Shown here: in pieces, positions 51,761 through 60,102 of the stretch | How the letters are laid out: each line of letters opens with the position of its first letter | Numbering within the stretch: position 1 is the stretch's first letter | Assembly: GCF_016482685.1 (NCBI RefSeq) | Contig: NZ_JACYHF010000011.1 | Span: forward strand, 158,573 to 222,572 | From: Streptomyces sp. DSM 110735 | Lineage (GTDB): Bacteria; Actinomycetota; Actinomycetes; Streptomycetales; Streptomycetaceae | Length of the DNA stretch: 64,000 nucleotides | Direction of reading: 5' to 3' | Notes under the pieces: model-generated | Database searches by the model: none | Told to the model about the DNA's origin: nothing | The model's input: only the letters and a program-made list of their open reading frames with translations | Position numbers and translations under genes: made by a program

Positions 51761-53491
51761 CTACGCCTCCCCGCGCGCCGTCGCCAGCAGTTCCTCCGCG
51801 TGTGCCCGCGCCGCCTCGGAGTCCTCCTGGCCCGCCAGCATCCGGGAGAGTTCGCGGACGCGGTCCTCGCCCTCCAGGACCTTGACGCCGGAGCGGGTGA
51901 CCGAGCCCTCGTTGGTCTTCTCCACCAGCAACTGCCGGTCCGCGAAGGCGGCGACCTGGGGCAGGTGGGTGACCACGACGACCTGGGCGGTGCGGGCGAG
52001 CTTGGCCAGACGGCGCCCGATCTCCACGGCCGCCTTGCCGCCGACACCGGCGTCCACCTCGTCGAAGAGGTAGGTCGGCACCGGGTCGGTGCCCGCGAAG
52101 ACGACCTCCACGGCGAGCATCACCCGGGACAGCTCACCGCCGGAGGCGCCCTTGGCGATGGGGCGGGGCGGGGCGCCGGGGTGCGGGGCGAGGAGCAGCT
52201 CGACCTCGTCCACGCCGGAGGGACCGTAGGCGACCGTGCGACCGCCCGCCTCGACGCCCTCGGGGTCCTCGGTCTGCCGGATGTCGAAGGACACCCGGGC
52301 GTGCGGCATGGCGAGGGAGGCGAGCTCGGCGGTCACGGCGGCGGCGAACCGCTCGGCGGCTTCGGTGCGCGCCGTGGTCAACTGCTCGGCCAGCGCGCCC
52401 AGTTCGGCGCCGAGCGCGTCGCGTTCGGCGGTCAGCTCGGTGATCCGCTCGTCGTCGCCGTCCAGCTCGGTCAGCCGGGCGGCGCCCTGCTCGGCCCAGG
52501 ACAGCACGGCGGCGATGTCCTCGCCGTACTTGCGGGTCAGCGCGTTCAGCGCGGCCCGGCGCTCCTCCACGGCGGCAAGGCGCAGCGGGTCGGCGTCCAG
52601 GTCGTCGGCGTATCCGGCCAGCTCGCCCGCCACGTCCCCGGCGAGGATGCCGATCTCCCCGATGCGGTCCGCGAGCGCGGCCAGCGCCGGATCGTGCGAG
52701 CGGACCGCCTCAAGGGCCCGGTGGGCACCGGCGATCAGCGTGGCGGCGTCGATGCCCTCGGGGTCCTCGGGGTTCCCGGCGAGGGCGGCGTGGGCGGCGG
52801 TCGCGGCGGAGGACAGGGACTCGGCGTGCCCGAGCCGCTCCGCCTCCTCGGCCAGCTCCACGTCCTCCCCGGCGCGCGGCTCCACGGCCGCGATCTCGTC
52901 CAGCCCGAAGCGCAGCAGGTCGGCTTCCTGGGCGCGCTCGCGGGCGCGGGTGACGATCTCGTCCAGCTCGGCGCTCACGGCGCGCAGCCGCTTGTAGGCG
53001 TCCGTGTAGGCGCCGAGCGGCACCGCGACGGCGTCGCCCGCGTACCGGTCGAGGGCGCCGCGCTGCCGGTTCGCCTTGAGCAGTCCCTGCTGGTCGGTCT
53101 GGCCGTGCACGGCCACCAGGTCGTCGGCCAGCTCGGCGAGCAGTCCGACGGGGACACTGCGACCGCCGAGGTGCGCCCGGGAGCGTCCCTCGGCGGAGAC
53201 GGTGCGGCTGATCAGCAGGGCGCCGTCGTCCAGCTCGGCGCCTGCCTCCTCGGCACGTACGACGGCGGGGGCACCGGGGGGTACGGCGATCCGCCCCTCC
53301 ACCACCGCCTTGCCCGCGCCGAGCCGGACCAACGCCGGGTCGGCGCGCCCGCCGAGCAGCAGCCCCAGGCTGGTGACGACCATGGTCTTGCCCGCGCCCG
53401 TCTCACCGGTGACAGCGGTGAACCCGGGCGACAGCTCGACCACGGCGTCGTCGATGACCCCGAGCGACCGTATGCGCATCTCCTCCAACAC
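51761..53491 (-). CDS. recN: DNA repair ATPase RecN
   Basis: A 576-aa SMC-like protein of double-strand break repair. The Walker A GETGAGKTMVVTSLGLLLGG is N-terminal, a long coiled coil lies between residues 160 and 390 (AQEADLLRFGLDEIAAVEPR, ITELTAERDALGAELGALAE), and the C-terminal Walker B/signature region has LFDEVDAGVGGKAAVEIG and VVVTHLPQVAAFAD. GTG 53491 (VLEEMRIRSLG) is chosen: TATGGT lies 7 nt upstream and there is no Shine-Dalgarno, fitting a leaderless start. No LexA box is visible immediately upstream. It is followed on the same strand by the MraY-like gene. Confidence 0.93.
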   Translation of the reverse strand: MLEEMRIRSLGVIDDAVVELSPGFTAVTGETGAGKTMVVTSLGLLLGGRADPALVRLGAGKAVVEGRIAVPPGAPAVVRAEEAGAELDDGALLISRTVSAEGRSRAHLGGRSVPVGLLAELADDLVAVHGQTDQQGLLKANRQRGALDRYAGDAVAVPLGAYTDAYKRLRAVSAELDEIVTRARERAQEADLLRFGLDEIAAVEPRAGEDVELAEEAERLGHAESLSSAATAAHAALAGNPEDPEGIDAATLIAGAHRALEAVRSHDPALAALADRIGEIGILAGDVAGELAGYADDLDADPLRLAAVEERRAALNALTRKYGEDIAAVLSWAEQGAARLTELDGDDERITELTAERDALGAELGALAEQLTTARTEAAERFAAAVTAELASLAMPHARVSFDIRQTEDPEGVEAGGRTVAYGPSGVDEVELLLAPHPGAPPRPIAKGASGGELSRVMLAVEVVFAGTDPVPTYLFDEVDAGVGGKAAVEIGRRLAKLARTAQVVVVTHLPQVAAFADRQLLVEKTNEGSVTRSGVKVLEGEDRVRELSRMLAGQEDSEAARAHAEELLATARGEA

Positions 53492-53542
53492 GGAACAGAC
53501 CATACGAGGTCCGGGGCGGGATGCGCACACAGGCCGCCCATG

Positions 53543-54463
53543 TCACTCGGTGGTGTGGTCCTGCCGCGCCCCGCGCCAGCCCGTGGTGGGCAGGGCGAAC
53601 TTCGCCACGAGGCGGTCGGTGAAGGAGGCGTGGTGCAGCCGGGCGAGGCGGACCGGCACGGCTCCGCGCCGGACCTCCACGCGGGCGCCGGGGGGCAGCT
53701 CGATGGTGCGGCGCCCGTCGCACCACAGCACGCCCGGCGGGACGTGCGGGAGCACCTCGACGGCGAGCACCGAGTCCGGGGAGGTGACCAGCGGCTTGGC
53801 GAACAGCGCGTGGGCGCTGATCGGCACCATGAGCAGCGCCTCCACCTCGGGCCAGACCACCGGTCCCCCGGCGGAGAAGGCGTAGGCGGTGGAGCCGGTG
53901 GGCGTGGAAAGGACGATGCCGTCGCAGCCGAAGGCGGTGACCGGACGGCCGTCGATCTCCAGGACCACTTCGAGCATCTTCTCGGCGGAGACCTTCTGGA
54001 CGGCTGCCTCGTTCAGCGCCCAGTCGGTGTGCACGATGTCACCGTTGCGGTGCACGACCACATCGATGGTCATGCGCTCCTCGACCTCGTAGGAGCGGGC
54101 CACCACCCGGTCCACGACCCGGTCCAGGTCGTCCCGCTCCGCCTCGGCGAGGAAGCCGACGCTGCCGAGGTTGACGCCGAGCATCGGCACCCCGGAGGCG
54201 CGGGCGAACTCGGCGCCGCGCAGCAGGGTGCCGTCGCCGCCGAGGACGATCAGCAGCTCGCAGCCGTCCAGGGACTGCGGTGTCGCCTCCGCGACGAGTT
54301 CGACCTCGCCCGGCAGCGGCAGGTCGCGCGCCTCCTCCTCCAGCACCCGCACGCCTATGCCGTGCGAGAGCAGCCCCTTGACCACGAGTTCCGCGCTGCG
54401 GATCGCAGCCGGGCGCCCGGTGTGGGCGAGCAGGAAAACAGTACGCGCTCGGTTCTGTGTCAA
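53543..54463 (-). CDS. ppnK: NAD kinase
   Basis: A 306-aa kinase making NADP from NAD. LLIVLGGDGTLLRGAEFARA carries the GGDGT active-site motif; GVNLGSVGFLAEAE, DWALNEAAVQKV and CDGIVLSTPTGSTAYAFSAGG complete the family pattern. The start is TTG 54463, overlapping the tlyA stop by 4 nt (TTGA); the frame upstream is a shadow of tlyA. The tlyA-ppnK-recN order is the same as in mycobacteria (Rv1694-1696). Confidence 0.94.
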   Translation of the reverse strand: MTQNRARTVFLLAHTGRPAAIRSAELVVKGLLSHGIGVRVLEEEARDLPLPGEVELVAEATPQSLDGCELLIVLGGDGTLLRGAEFARASGVPMLGVNLGSVGFLAEAERDDLDRVVDRVVARSYEVEERMTIDVVVHRNGDIVHTDWALNEAAVQKVSAEKMLEVVLEIDGRPVTAFGCDGIVLSTPTGSTAYAFSAGGPVVWPEVEALLMVPISAHALFAKPLVTSPDSVLAVEVLPHVPPGVLWCDGRRTIELPPGARVEVRRGAVPVRLARLHHASFTDRLVAKFALPTTGWRGARQDHTTE

Positions 54464-55275
54464 CGCGGCCCCTCCGCCACTGCACGATCGACGTCGGCCG
54501 GGTCCAGTTCGGGTGCACCGGACTTCAGCCAGAGAAAGTACTCGACATTGCCCGAGGGACCCGGCAGCGGACTCGCGGTCACTCCTCGCACCCCGAGCCC
54601 CAGCTCCCCGGCCTTCTCGGCCACCCCGCGCACGGCCTCCGCCCGCAGTTGCGGACTCCGTACGACTCCCCCGCTGCCCAGCCGTTCCTTGCCCACTTCG
54701 AACTGCGGCTTGACCATCATCACCAGATCGGCATCCGGCGTCACGCACCGCTTGAGGGCGGGCAGCACCAGCCCCAGCGGGATGAAGGACAGATCGCCCA
54801 CCACCAGGTCCACAGGCTTCCCGTCGATCGCCTCAAGCGTCAACTCCCGTACGTTCGTACGGTCCTTGACGGTGACGCGTTCATCGCTCTGCAGAGACCA
54901 GGCGAGCTGGCCGTAGCCGACGTCCACGGCGACGACGTGCGCGGCGCCCGCGCGCAGCAGCACGTCGGTGAAGCCGCCGGTGGAGGCGCCCGCGTCCAGC
55001 GCGCGGCGCCCCTCGACGACGAGCCCCTCGGGCACGAACGCGGCGAGCGCCCCGGCGAGCTTGTGACCGCCCCGGGAGACGTACTCGGGGTCGGAGTCGT
55101 CGGACTGGACCACGATGGCGGCGGCGGTCTCGACCTGGGTGGCCGGCTTGGTCGCCACGGTCTTGCCGACGCTGACCCGCCCGGCGGCGATCAACTGGCT
55201 CGCGTGCTCGCGCGAGCGCGCCAGCTTCCGGCGGACCAGCTCGGCGTCCAGACGGCGGCGTACGACTCCAGCCAC
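54460..55275 (-). CDS. tlyA: 16S/23S rRNA 2'-O-methyltransferase TlyA
   Basis: A 271-aa protein with an N-terminal S4 RNA-binding domain (RRRLDAELVRRKLARSREHA, GRVSVGKTVATKPATQV) and a FtsJ-like methyltransferase domain (RRALDAGASTGGFTDVLLRA as SAM motif, LVVGDLSFIPLGLVLPALKR, VMMVKPQFEVGKE). In mycobacteria TlyA 2'-O-methylates C1409 of 16S and C1920 of 23S rRNA and confers capreomycin sensitivity. GTG 55275 (VAGVVRRRLD) has AGGAG 10 nt upstream. It is coupled to the NAD kinase gene. Confidence 0.92.
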   Translation of the reverse strand: MAGVVRRRLDAELVRRKLARSREHASQLIAAGRVSVGKTVATKPATQVETAAAIVVQSDDSDPEYVSRGGHKLAGALAAFVPEGLVVEGRRALDAGASTGGFTDVLLRAGAAHVVAVDVGYGQLAWSLQSDERVTVKDRTNVRELTLEAIDGKPVDLVVGDLSFIPLGLVLPALKRCVTPDADLVMMVKPQFEVGKERLGSGGVVRSPQLRAEAVRGVAEKAGELGLGVRGVTASPLPGPSGNVEYFLWLKSGAPELDPADVDRAVAEGPR

Positions 55276-55313
55276 GTTCGGTTCAGCTCCTGACTTCTCA
55301 CGGTGATGCGGAT

Positions 55314-55547
55314 CTAGCGGGCGTCGAGCGCGCTCAGCGCGTCGCGCAGCCCCGCGTGTACATCCTCGTACACCGCGAGGTGTCCGTCGGTCGTGAGGCG
55401 GTCGGCGTCGGCAAGCCGGGTCAGGCGGGCGTCCACGCCCGGGTCGCCGGTGGGGGTGCGGGGCACGTTCAGCGGGGCCGGGACCTCGGGTGCGTACCCG
55501 GTGTCGTGCTCGGTGGCGCCCTGCGGCTCGGCGGCGGACTCGCTCAT
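55314..55547 (-). CDS. small hypothetical protein upstream of tlyA
   Basis: A 77-aa soluble protein, acidic at the N-terminus (MSESAAEPQGATEHDTGYAP), with a helical end (VYEDVHAGLRDALSALDAR). No known family was recognised. TAGCGT lies 6 nt before the ATG without a Shine-Dalgarno, a leaderless signature. It is divergent from the SCP2 gene with 42 nt between starts, and 38 nt upstream of tlyA, so it may lead the tlyA-ppnK operon. Confidence 0.7.
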   Translation of the reverse strand: MSESAAEPQGATEHDTGYAPEVPAPLNVPRTPTGDPGVDARLTRLADADRLTTDGHLAVYEDVHAGLRDALSALDAR

Positions 55548-55589
55548 GCCCAGACGCTACCGCGAACGACTGGGGTACCGTCGTGCGCG

Positions 55590-55937
55590 ATGGCCACGAT
55601 CGAGCAGTGCCGCGCCGCACTGGAGAAGCTTTCGGACAACATGCGGGGCGCCGAGGGCGACGTGCGCGCCGCCGCAGCCCTGGACCGCTCGGTGAGCTGT
55701 CACATCACCGACCTGGACGTCACCTTCACCGGCCGCATGACGGGCGGCCGGATCGAGGTGGACCGGACCCTGCCGGGTCCGCCGGGCGAGCGGGCGCAGA
55801 TCCGGCTCGCCCTGGCGGGCGACGACCTGGTGTCCCTGGTGGACGGCGAGCTGAACTTCGCGACCGCCTGGGGCTCGGGCCGGGTGCGCCTGGAGGCGAG
55901 CCTGCTGGACCTGTTCCGGCTGAGAAAGCTGCTGTGA
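55590..55937 (+). CDS. SCP2-like sterol/lipid-binding domain protein
   Basis: A 115-aa single-domain protein. The pattern RSVSCHITDLDVTFTGRMTG, RAQIRLALAGDDLVSLVDGE and LNFATAWGSGRVRLEASLLD is that of the SCP2 fold, which binds a lipid or hydrophobic ligand in a tunnel. It is cytosolic. TACCGT lies 8 nt before the ATG, so the message may be leaderless and share a very short divergent promoter with the 77-aa gene. It converges on the siderophore ABC operon, whose ATPase gene ends 15 nt away. Confidence 0.75.
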   Translation: MATIEQCRAALEKLSDNMRGAEGDVRAAAALDRSVSCHITDLDVTFTGRMTGGRIEVDRTLPGPPGERAQIRLALAGDDLVSLVDGELNFATAWGSGRVRLEASLLDLFRLRKLL

Positions 55938-55952
55938 CCACCGCCTCGCGGC

Positions 55953-56822
55953 TCAGGACGCCGTAGCCGCCTTCGCCACCGGACGCGCCTTGCGCGCGGC
56001 CGGGACCACCAGCGGGGTGCCGGTCTCGGGGTCGTCGATGACCTGGCAGCGCAGCCCGAAGACCTTCTCGACCAGCTCGGCGGTGACGATGTCGCCGGGC
56101 GCGCCCTCCGCGATCACCTCGCCGCCGCGCAGGGCGATGAGGTGGGTGGCGTAGCGGGCGGCGTGGTTGAGGTCGTGCAGGACGGCGACGAGGGTGCGCC
56201 CCTGGGTCTCGTGCAGCTCGGCGCACAGGTCGAGGACGTCGATCTGGTGCTGGATGTCGAGGTAGGTGGTCGGCTCGTCCAGGAGCAGCAGCGGGGTCTG
56301 CTGCGCGAGCGCCATGGCGATCCAGACGCGCTGGCGCTGACCGCCGGACAGCTCGTCGACGTACCGCTCCGCCAGCTCGGCGACACCGGTGCGCGCCATG
56401 GAGTCCGCGACGACCTGCTCGTCCTCGGCGGACCACTGGCGCAGGATGCCCTGGTGCGGGTAGCGCCCCCGGGCCACGAGGTCCGCGACGGTGATGCCGT
56501 CAGGCGCGATGGAGGACTGGGGCAGCAGACCGAGGGTGCGGGCGACCTTCTTGGCGGGCATCGACTGGATGACCTGGCCGTCGAGCAGCACCCGGCCCTC
56601 GCTGGGCTTCAGCATCCGCGAGAGCGCCCGCAGCAGCGTGGACTTGCCGCACGCGTTGGGACCGACGATCACGGTGAAGGAGTTGTCCGGTATCTCCACC
56701 GACAGCTTCTCCGCGATGACCCGCTGCTCGTAGGCGAGGGTGACGTTCTCGGCGGACAGGCGGTTCACAGTGCTCCTAGGGATGTTCGTCGTCGTGCCGT
56801 CCGGGTGCGGGGCGCCGCTCAT
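55953..56822 (-). CDS. iron-siderophore ABC transporter ATP-binding protein
   Basis: A 289-aa ATPase of the FecE/FepC type. Walker A is IVGPNACGKSTLLRALSRML, the Q-loop is LLPQS, the signature is ELSGGQRQRVWIAMALAQQT, and Walker B is PLLLLDEPTTYLDIQHQ, followed by the H-loop VLHDLNHAARYA. ATG 56822 overlaps the permease stop by 4 nt (ATGA). It energises import by the two coupled permeases. No binding protein is adjacent, so the siderophore-binding lipoprotein must be encoded elsewhere. Confidence 0.93.
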   Translation of the reverse strand: MSGAPHPDGTTTNIPRSTVNRLSAENVTLAYEQRVIAEKLSVEIPDNSFTVIVGPNACGKSTLLRALSRMLKPSEGRVLLDGQVIQSMPAKKVARTLGLLPQSSIAPDGITVADLVARGRYPHQGILRQWSAEDEQVVADSMARTGVAELAERYVDELSGGQRQRVWIAMALAQQTPLLLLDEPTTYLDIQHQIDVLDLCAELHETQGRTLVAVLHDLNHAARYATHLIALRGGEVIAEGAPGDIVTAELVEKVFGLRCQVIDDPETGTPLVVPAARKARPVAKAATAS

Positions 56823-57865
56823 ATCCGGCCCGCCCGGCGCTCGGTGACCAGCAGCCACAGCAGATAGGCGCCGCCGAGGACGCCGGTGACCACGCCGACG
56901 GGCAGTTGGTCGGCGCCGAAGACGCGCTGCGAGAGCCAGTCGGCGGTGACGAGGAGGGCGGCGCCCATGAAGAGGGAGGGCACCAGGTTGGGTCCCGGCG
57001 AGCGGGTCAGCCGCCGGGCGAGCTGCGGCGCCGTGAGCGCCACGAAGCCGACGGGTCCGGCGGCGGCGGTGGCACCGGCGGTGAGCAGGACGGCGGAGAC
57101 CATCAGCACGAGGCGCACCCGCTGCACGCGCACCCCGAGCGCGTACGACACGTCGTCACCCATCTCCATCATCCTCAGCCCCCGCCCGTTGGCGAGGACC
57201 AGCGGGACGAGGACCGCGCACATGGCGAGCAGCGGCCAGACCTGGGACCAGTCCCGGCCGTCGAGCGAGCCGGTCATCCACACGACCGCGCGGGCGGCGT
57301 CCACGATGTCGGCCCTGGTGATCAGATAGCCGTTGACGGCGGTGAGGATCGCGGAGACGCCGATGCCGACCAGGACGAGCCGGTAGCCGTGCACGCCCTG
57401 CTTCCAGGCGAGCAGATAGATGGCGACGCCCGTGACCAGACCGCCGACCAGCGCGCCGAGCGTCACGGCGGTGGCGCTGCCGGAGAACAGCACGATCATG
57501 ACCAGGGCGCCCGCGGTCGAGCCCTGGGAGAGACCGAGCACGTCGGGGCTGCCCAGCGGGTTGCGCGAGATCGACTGGAACAGGGCGCCGCCCAGCCCCA
57601 GCGAGCCGCCCACCAGCAGGGCGACGAGCAGCCGCGGCAGCCGCAGCTCGTTGACGATGAAGTCCTGGTACGCGGTGCCGTTCCCGGCCAGCGTCCGCAG
57701 CACGTCGGCCGCCGGGATCTTCGCGTCGCCGGTGCCGATCAGCGCCACGCCCGCGACGAGCACGGCCACGATCAGCAGCAGGACGACGAGCAGACCGCGC
57801 GGGTCCACGCGCAGGGAGAGCCCGCCGGGGGCGCGTACCGCACGGCTCCGGGAGTGCGTCTTCAC
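56819..57865 (-). CDS. iron-siderophore ABC transporter permease (FecCD), second
   Basis: A 348-aa membrane protein with about ten hydrophobic segments. FecCD markers include RLPRLLVALLVGGSLGLGGA, FQSISRNPLGSPDVLGLSQG, and GPVGFVALTAPQLARRLTRS near the ATPase contact loop. The start GTG 57865 overlaps the upstream permease stop by 4 nt (GTGA); the larger open frame is a shadow of that gene. Confidence 0.93.
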   Translation of the reverse strand: MKTHSRSRAVRAPGGLSLRVDPRGLLVVLLLIVAVLVAGVALIGTGDAKIPAADVLRTLAGNGTAYQDFIVNELRLPRLLVALLVGGSLGLGGALFQSISRNPLGSPDVLGLSQGSTAGALVMIVLFSGSATAVTLGALVGGLVTGVAIYLLAWKQGVHGYRLVLVGIGVSAILTAVNGYLITRADIVDAARAVVWMTGSLDGRDWSQVWPLLAMCAVLVPLVLANGRGLRMMEMGDDVSYALGVRVQRVRLVLMVSAVLLTAGATAAAGPVGFVALTAPQLARRLTRSPGPNLVPSLFMGAALLVTADWLSQRVFGADQLPVGVVTGVLGGAYLLWLLVTERRAGRI

Positions 57866-58905
57866 AGTTGGGCCGTCCTCCGGCGTCGTACGAGCATGAT
57901 GAACAGCGGGCCGCCGATGATCGCGGTGACGATGCCCACCTGCAGTTCCGCCGGGCGGACGACGAGCCGCCCGACGATGTCCGCGCCGAGCAGCAGCACC
58001 GGCGAGAGGACGGCGGCGTACGGCAGGATCCAGCGCAGGTCGGGTCCGGTGAAGGAGCGCACCACGTGCGGGACCATCAGACCGACGAACACGATCGGAC
58101 CGCAGGCGGCGGTCGCGGCGCCGCACAGCACGGTCGCGGCCAGCATGGCGAGACCGCGGGTGCGGTGGAGGTTGGCGCCGAGCGCGCGGGCGGTGTCGTC
58201 GCCCATCTCCATGGCGTTCAGCGGCCGGGCGAGCGCGAGCGCGAGGATCATGCCGACCGCGAGGAACGGCAGCACCTGGACGATGGTCCCGTTCGTCGCG
58301 GAGTCCAGCGAGCCGACCGTCCAGAACCGCATCCGGCCGAGCGCCGCGTCGTCGGAGATCATCACGGCCTGGAGGTAGCCGTACAGCGCGGCGCTGATCG
58401 CCGTACCGGCAAGGGCGAGCCGCACCGGGGTGGCGCCCCGGCTGCCGCCGAGGAACCACACCAGCGCGCCCACCACGGCCGCACCGGCGAACGCGAACCA
58501 CACATAGCCGGTCAGCGAGGTCACGCCGAGGAAGGTGATGGCCGTGACGACGGCGGCGGAGGCACCCGCGTTGATGCCGAGCAGACCGGGGTCGGCCAGC
58601 GGATTGCGGGTGACCGCCTGCAGAACCGCCCCGGAGAGACCGAGCGCAGCCCCCGCCAGCAGACCGAGGAGGGTCCGCGAGATCCGGGCGCCCACGACCG
58701 TGTCGCCGTACGTCCCGGTGTCGTGGAACAGGCCGTGCAGGACCTGGTCCGGCGACAGCGCCTTCGCGCCGATGGCGATGCTCGCCATGGCGACGAACGC
58801 CAGGAGCACGACGGCGAGGAGGAGCCCGAGGGCCCGTACCGCGCGTCGCTTCGGGGGCGCGGAGCTGACGTCCGCGCGCGGTTCCGGAGGACTCTCGACC
58901 AACAC
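57862..58905 (-). CDS. iron-siderophore ABC transporter permease (FecCD), first
   Basis: A 347-aa membrane protein and first gene of the import operon. RISRTLLGLLAGAALGLSGA, LQAVTRNPLADPGLLGINAG and GPIVFVGLMVPHVVRSFTGP are the family signatures. It starts with GTG 58905. No Shine-Dalgarno exists within 12 nt; TAACCT lies 6 nt upstream, so translation is probably leaderless, and the iron box overlaps this -10 element. Imported ferric siderophore would serve growth under iron limitation, with DmdR repression when iron is plentiful. Confidence 0.93.
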   Translation of the reverse strand: MLVESPPEPRADVSSAPPKRRAVRALGLLLAVVLLAFVAMASIAIGAKALSPDQVLHGLFHDTGTYGDTVVGARISRTLLGLLAGAALGLSGAVLQAVTRNPLADPGLLGINAGASAAVVTAITFLGVTSLTGYVWFAFAGAAVVGALVWFLGGSRGATPVRLALAGTAISAALYGYLQAVMISDDAALGRMRFWTVGSLDSATNGTIVQVLPFLAVGMILALALARPLNAMEMGDDTARALGANLHRTRGLAMLAATVLCGAATAACGPIVFVGLMVPHVVRSFTGPDLRWILPYAAVLSPVLLLGADIVGRLVVRPAELQVGIVTAIIGGPLFIMLVRRRRTAQL

Positions 58906-58909
58906 GAGG

Positions 58910-58928
58910 TTAGGTTAGCCTATCCTCC
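58910..58928 (-). promoter_or_regulatory. DmdR/IdeR-type iron box
   Basis: The plus strand reads TTAGGTTAGCCTATCCTCC against the consensus TTAGGTTAGSCTAACCTAA, agreeing at 16 of 19 positions. It covers the -10 hexamer TAACCT (58912-58917 on the minus strand) of the siderophore importer operon. Iron-loaded DmdR bound here should block initiation. Confidence 0.85.
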
Positions 58929-59000
58929 CATGTGATCAAGTGACCGGTACGGGCCCACGCACGAGCCCGGGACGAGCCCGGTCCGGGGCATACGCCGTGG

Positions 59001-60029
59001 TCAGAGCCCCAGCCGGGCCAGCGCCTTGCCCCCGTCCAGCGTGCACGTGCCCTCGCCCGCCGCCGTCCACGCCGCCGCGCACAGCGCCCGCAGCCCGTCC
59101 AGCGGTTCGCCGTCACCCGTCAGCTCCAGCCGCTCGGCGCCCGCCGTCGCCGTCCAGCCACCGCAGCGGAACCCCTCGCCCGCCTCCGTGACCTCCGGCT
59201 GCCCGGTGAGCAGCCCGCGCAGATCGGCGTCCACATAGGTCGGCCGGTGCCGCGGGGGCGCGGCGAGCAGCAGGGCGCCGTCGGTGACACCGGTCAGCAC
59301 GAGCAGCGAGTCGACCTCGCCGTTGAACGCGCCCTCGATGTCGGTGTCCAGCCGGTCCCCGACCACCAGCGGCCGCTTCGCGCCGGTGCGCAGGATCGTC
59401 TCCTTGTGCATCGGGGGCAGCGGCTTTCCCGCCACCTGCGGCTCGGCACCGGTCGCGATCCGCACGACCTCCACGGCAGCGCCGTTGCCCGGCGCGATAC
59501 CCCGCCCGCTCGGAATCGTCAGATCGGTGTTGGACGCGAACCACGGCACCCCGCGCGCCACCGCGTACGACGCCTCCGCGAACCGCCCCCACGCCAGGTC
59601 GGGACCGCCGTAGCCCTGCACGACGGCCACCGGGTCGTCGTCCGCCGACTCCACCGGCGTCAGACCGCGCTCGCGCAGCGCCACCCGCAGCCCCTCGCCG
59701 CCGATGACCAGCACCTTCGCCCCCGCGGGCACCTGCTCGCTGATCAGCCGCGCCACCGCCTGCGCGGAGGTGATCACATCGTCGGCTCCGGTCGGTATGC
59801 CCAGCTCGGTGAGGTGTCCGGCGACCGTGTCCGGGGTGCGCAGCGCGTTGTTGGTGACGTACGCGAGGTGCATGCCCTCCTCACGCGCGACCGCGAGCGA
59901 GTCCACGGCGTGCGCGATGGCCTCCCCGCCCGCGTACACCACCCCGTCCAGATCGAGCAGCGCCGTGTCGTACGCCTCGCTCAGGGGGCGCCCACTGCCC
60001 TCGGGCCTCGTCCTGACGCTCTGGCTCAT
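59001..60029 (-). CDS. HAD-IIA phosphatase (NagD-like, probable glycerol-3-phosphate phosphatase)
   Basis: A 342-aa hydrolase. Catalytic loop DTALLDLDGVVYAGGEAI (nucleophile Asp in LDLDG), VTNNALRTPDTVAGHL (motif II), GKPLPPMHKETIL (Lys motif III) and VVGDRLDTDIEGAFNGEVDS (acidic motif IV) are all present. The family orthologue near tlyA in M. tuberculosis (Rv1692) dephosphorylates glycerol 3-phosphate; the same role is inferred. An extra C-terminal region of about 70 residues (GWTATAGAERLELTGD) follows. The ATG has GAGGAG upstream. It is divergent from the DUF1015 gene. Confidence 0.88.
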   Translation of the reverse strand: MSQSVRTRPEGSGRPLSEAYDTALLDLDGVVYAGGEAIAHAVDSLAVAREEGMHLAYVTNNALRTPDTVAGHLTELGIPTGADDVITSAQAVARLISEQVPAGAKVLVIGGEGLRVALRERGLTPVESADDDPVAVVQGYGGPDLAWGRFAEASYAVARGVPWFASNTDLTIPSGRGIAPGNGAAVEVVRIATGAEPQVAGKPLPPMHKETILRTGAKRPLVVGDRLDTDIEGAFNGEVDSLLVLTGVTDGALLLAAPPRHRPTYVDADLRGLLTGQPEVTEAGEGFRCGGWTATAGAERLELTGDGEPLDGLRALCAAAWTAAGEGTCTLDGGKALARLGL

Positions 60030-60102
60030 GCGGTATCGCTCCTCGTTCGACGCTCTTTCCCCCGATCATCCCCCACAGCCCCCGCACACGTACGATGCCG
60101 GG

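Noticed and set aside
53492..53542. SOS box for recN
   Set aside because: I looked for GAAC-N4-GTTC in the short gap and found none.
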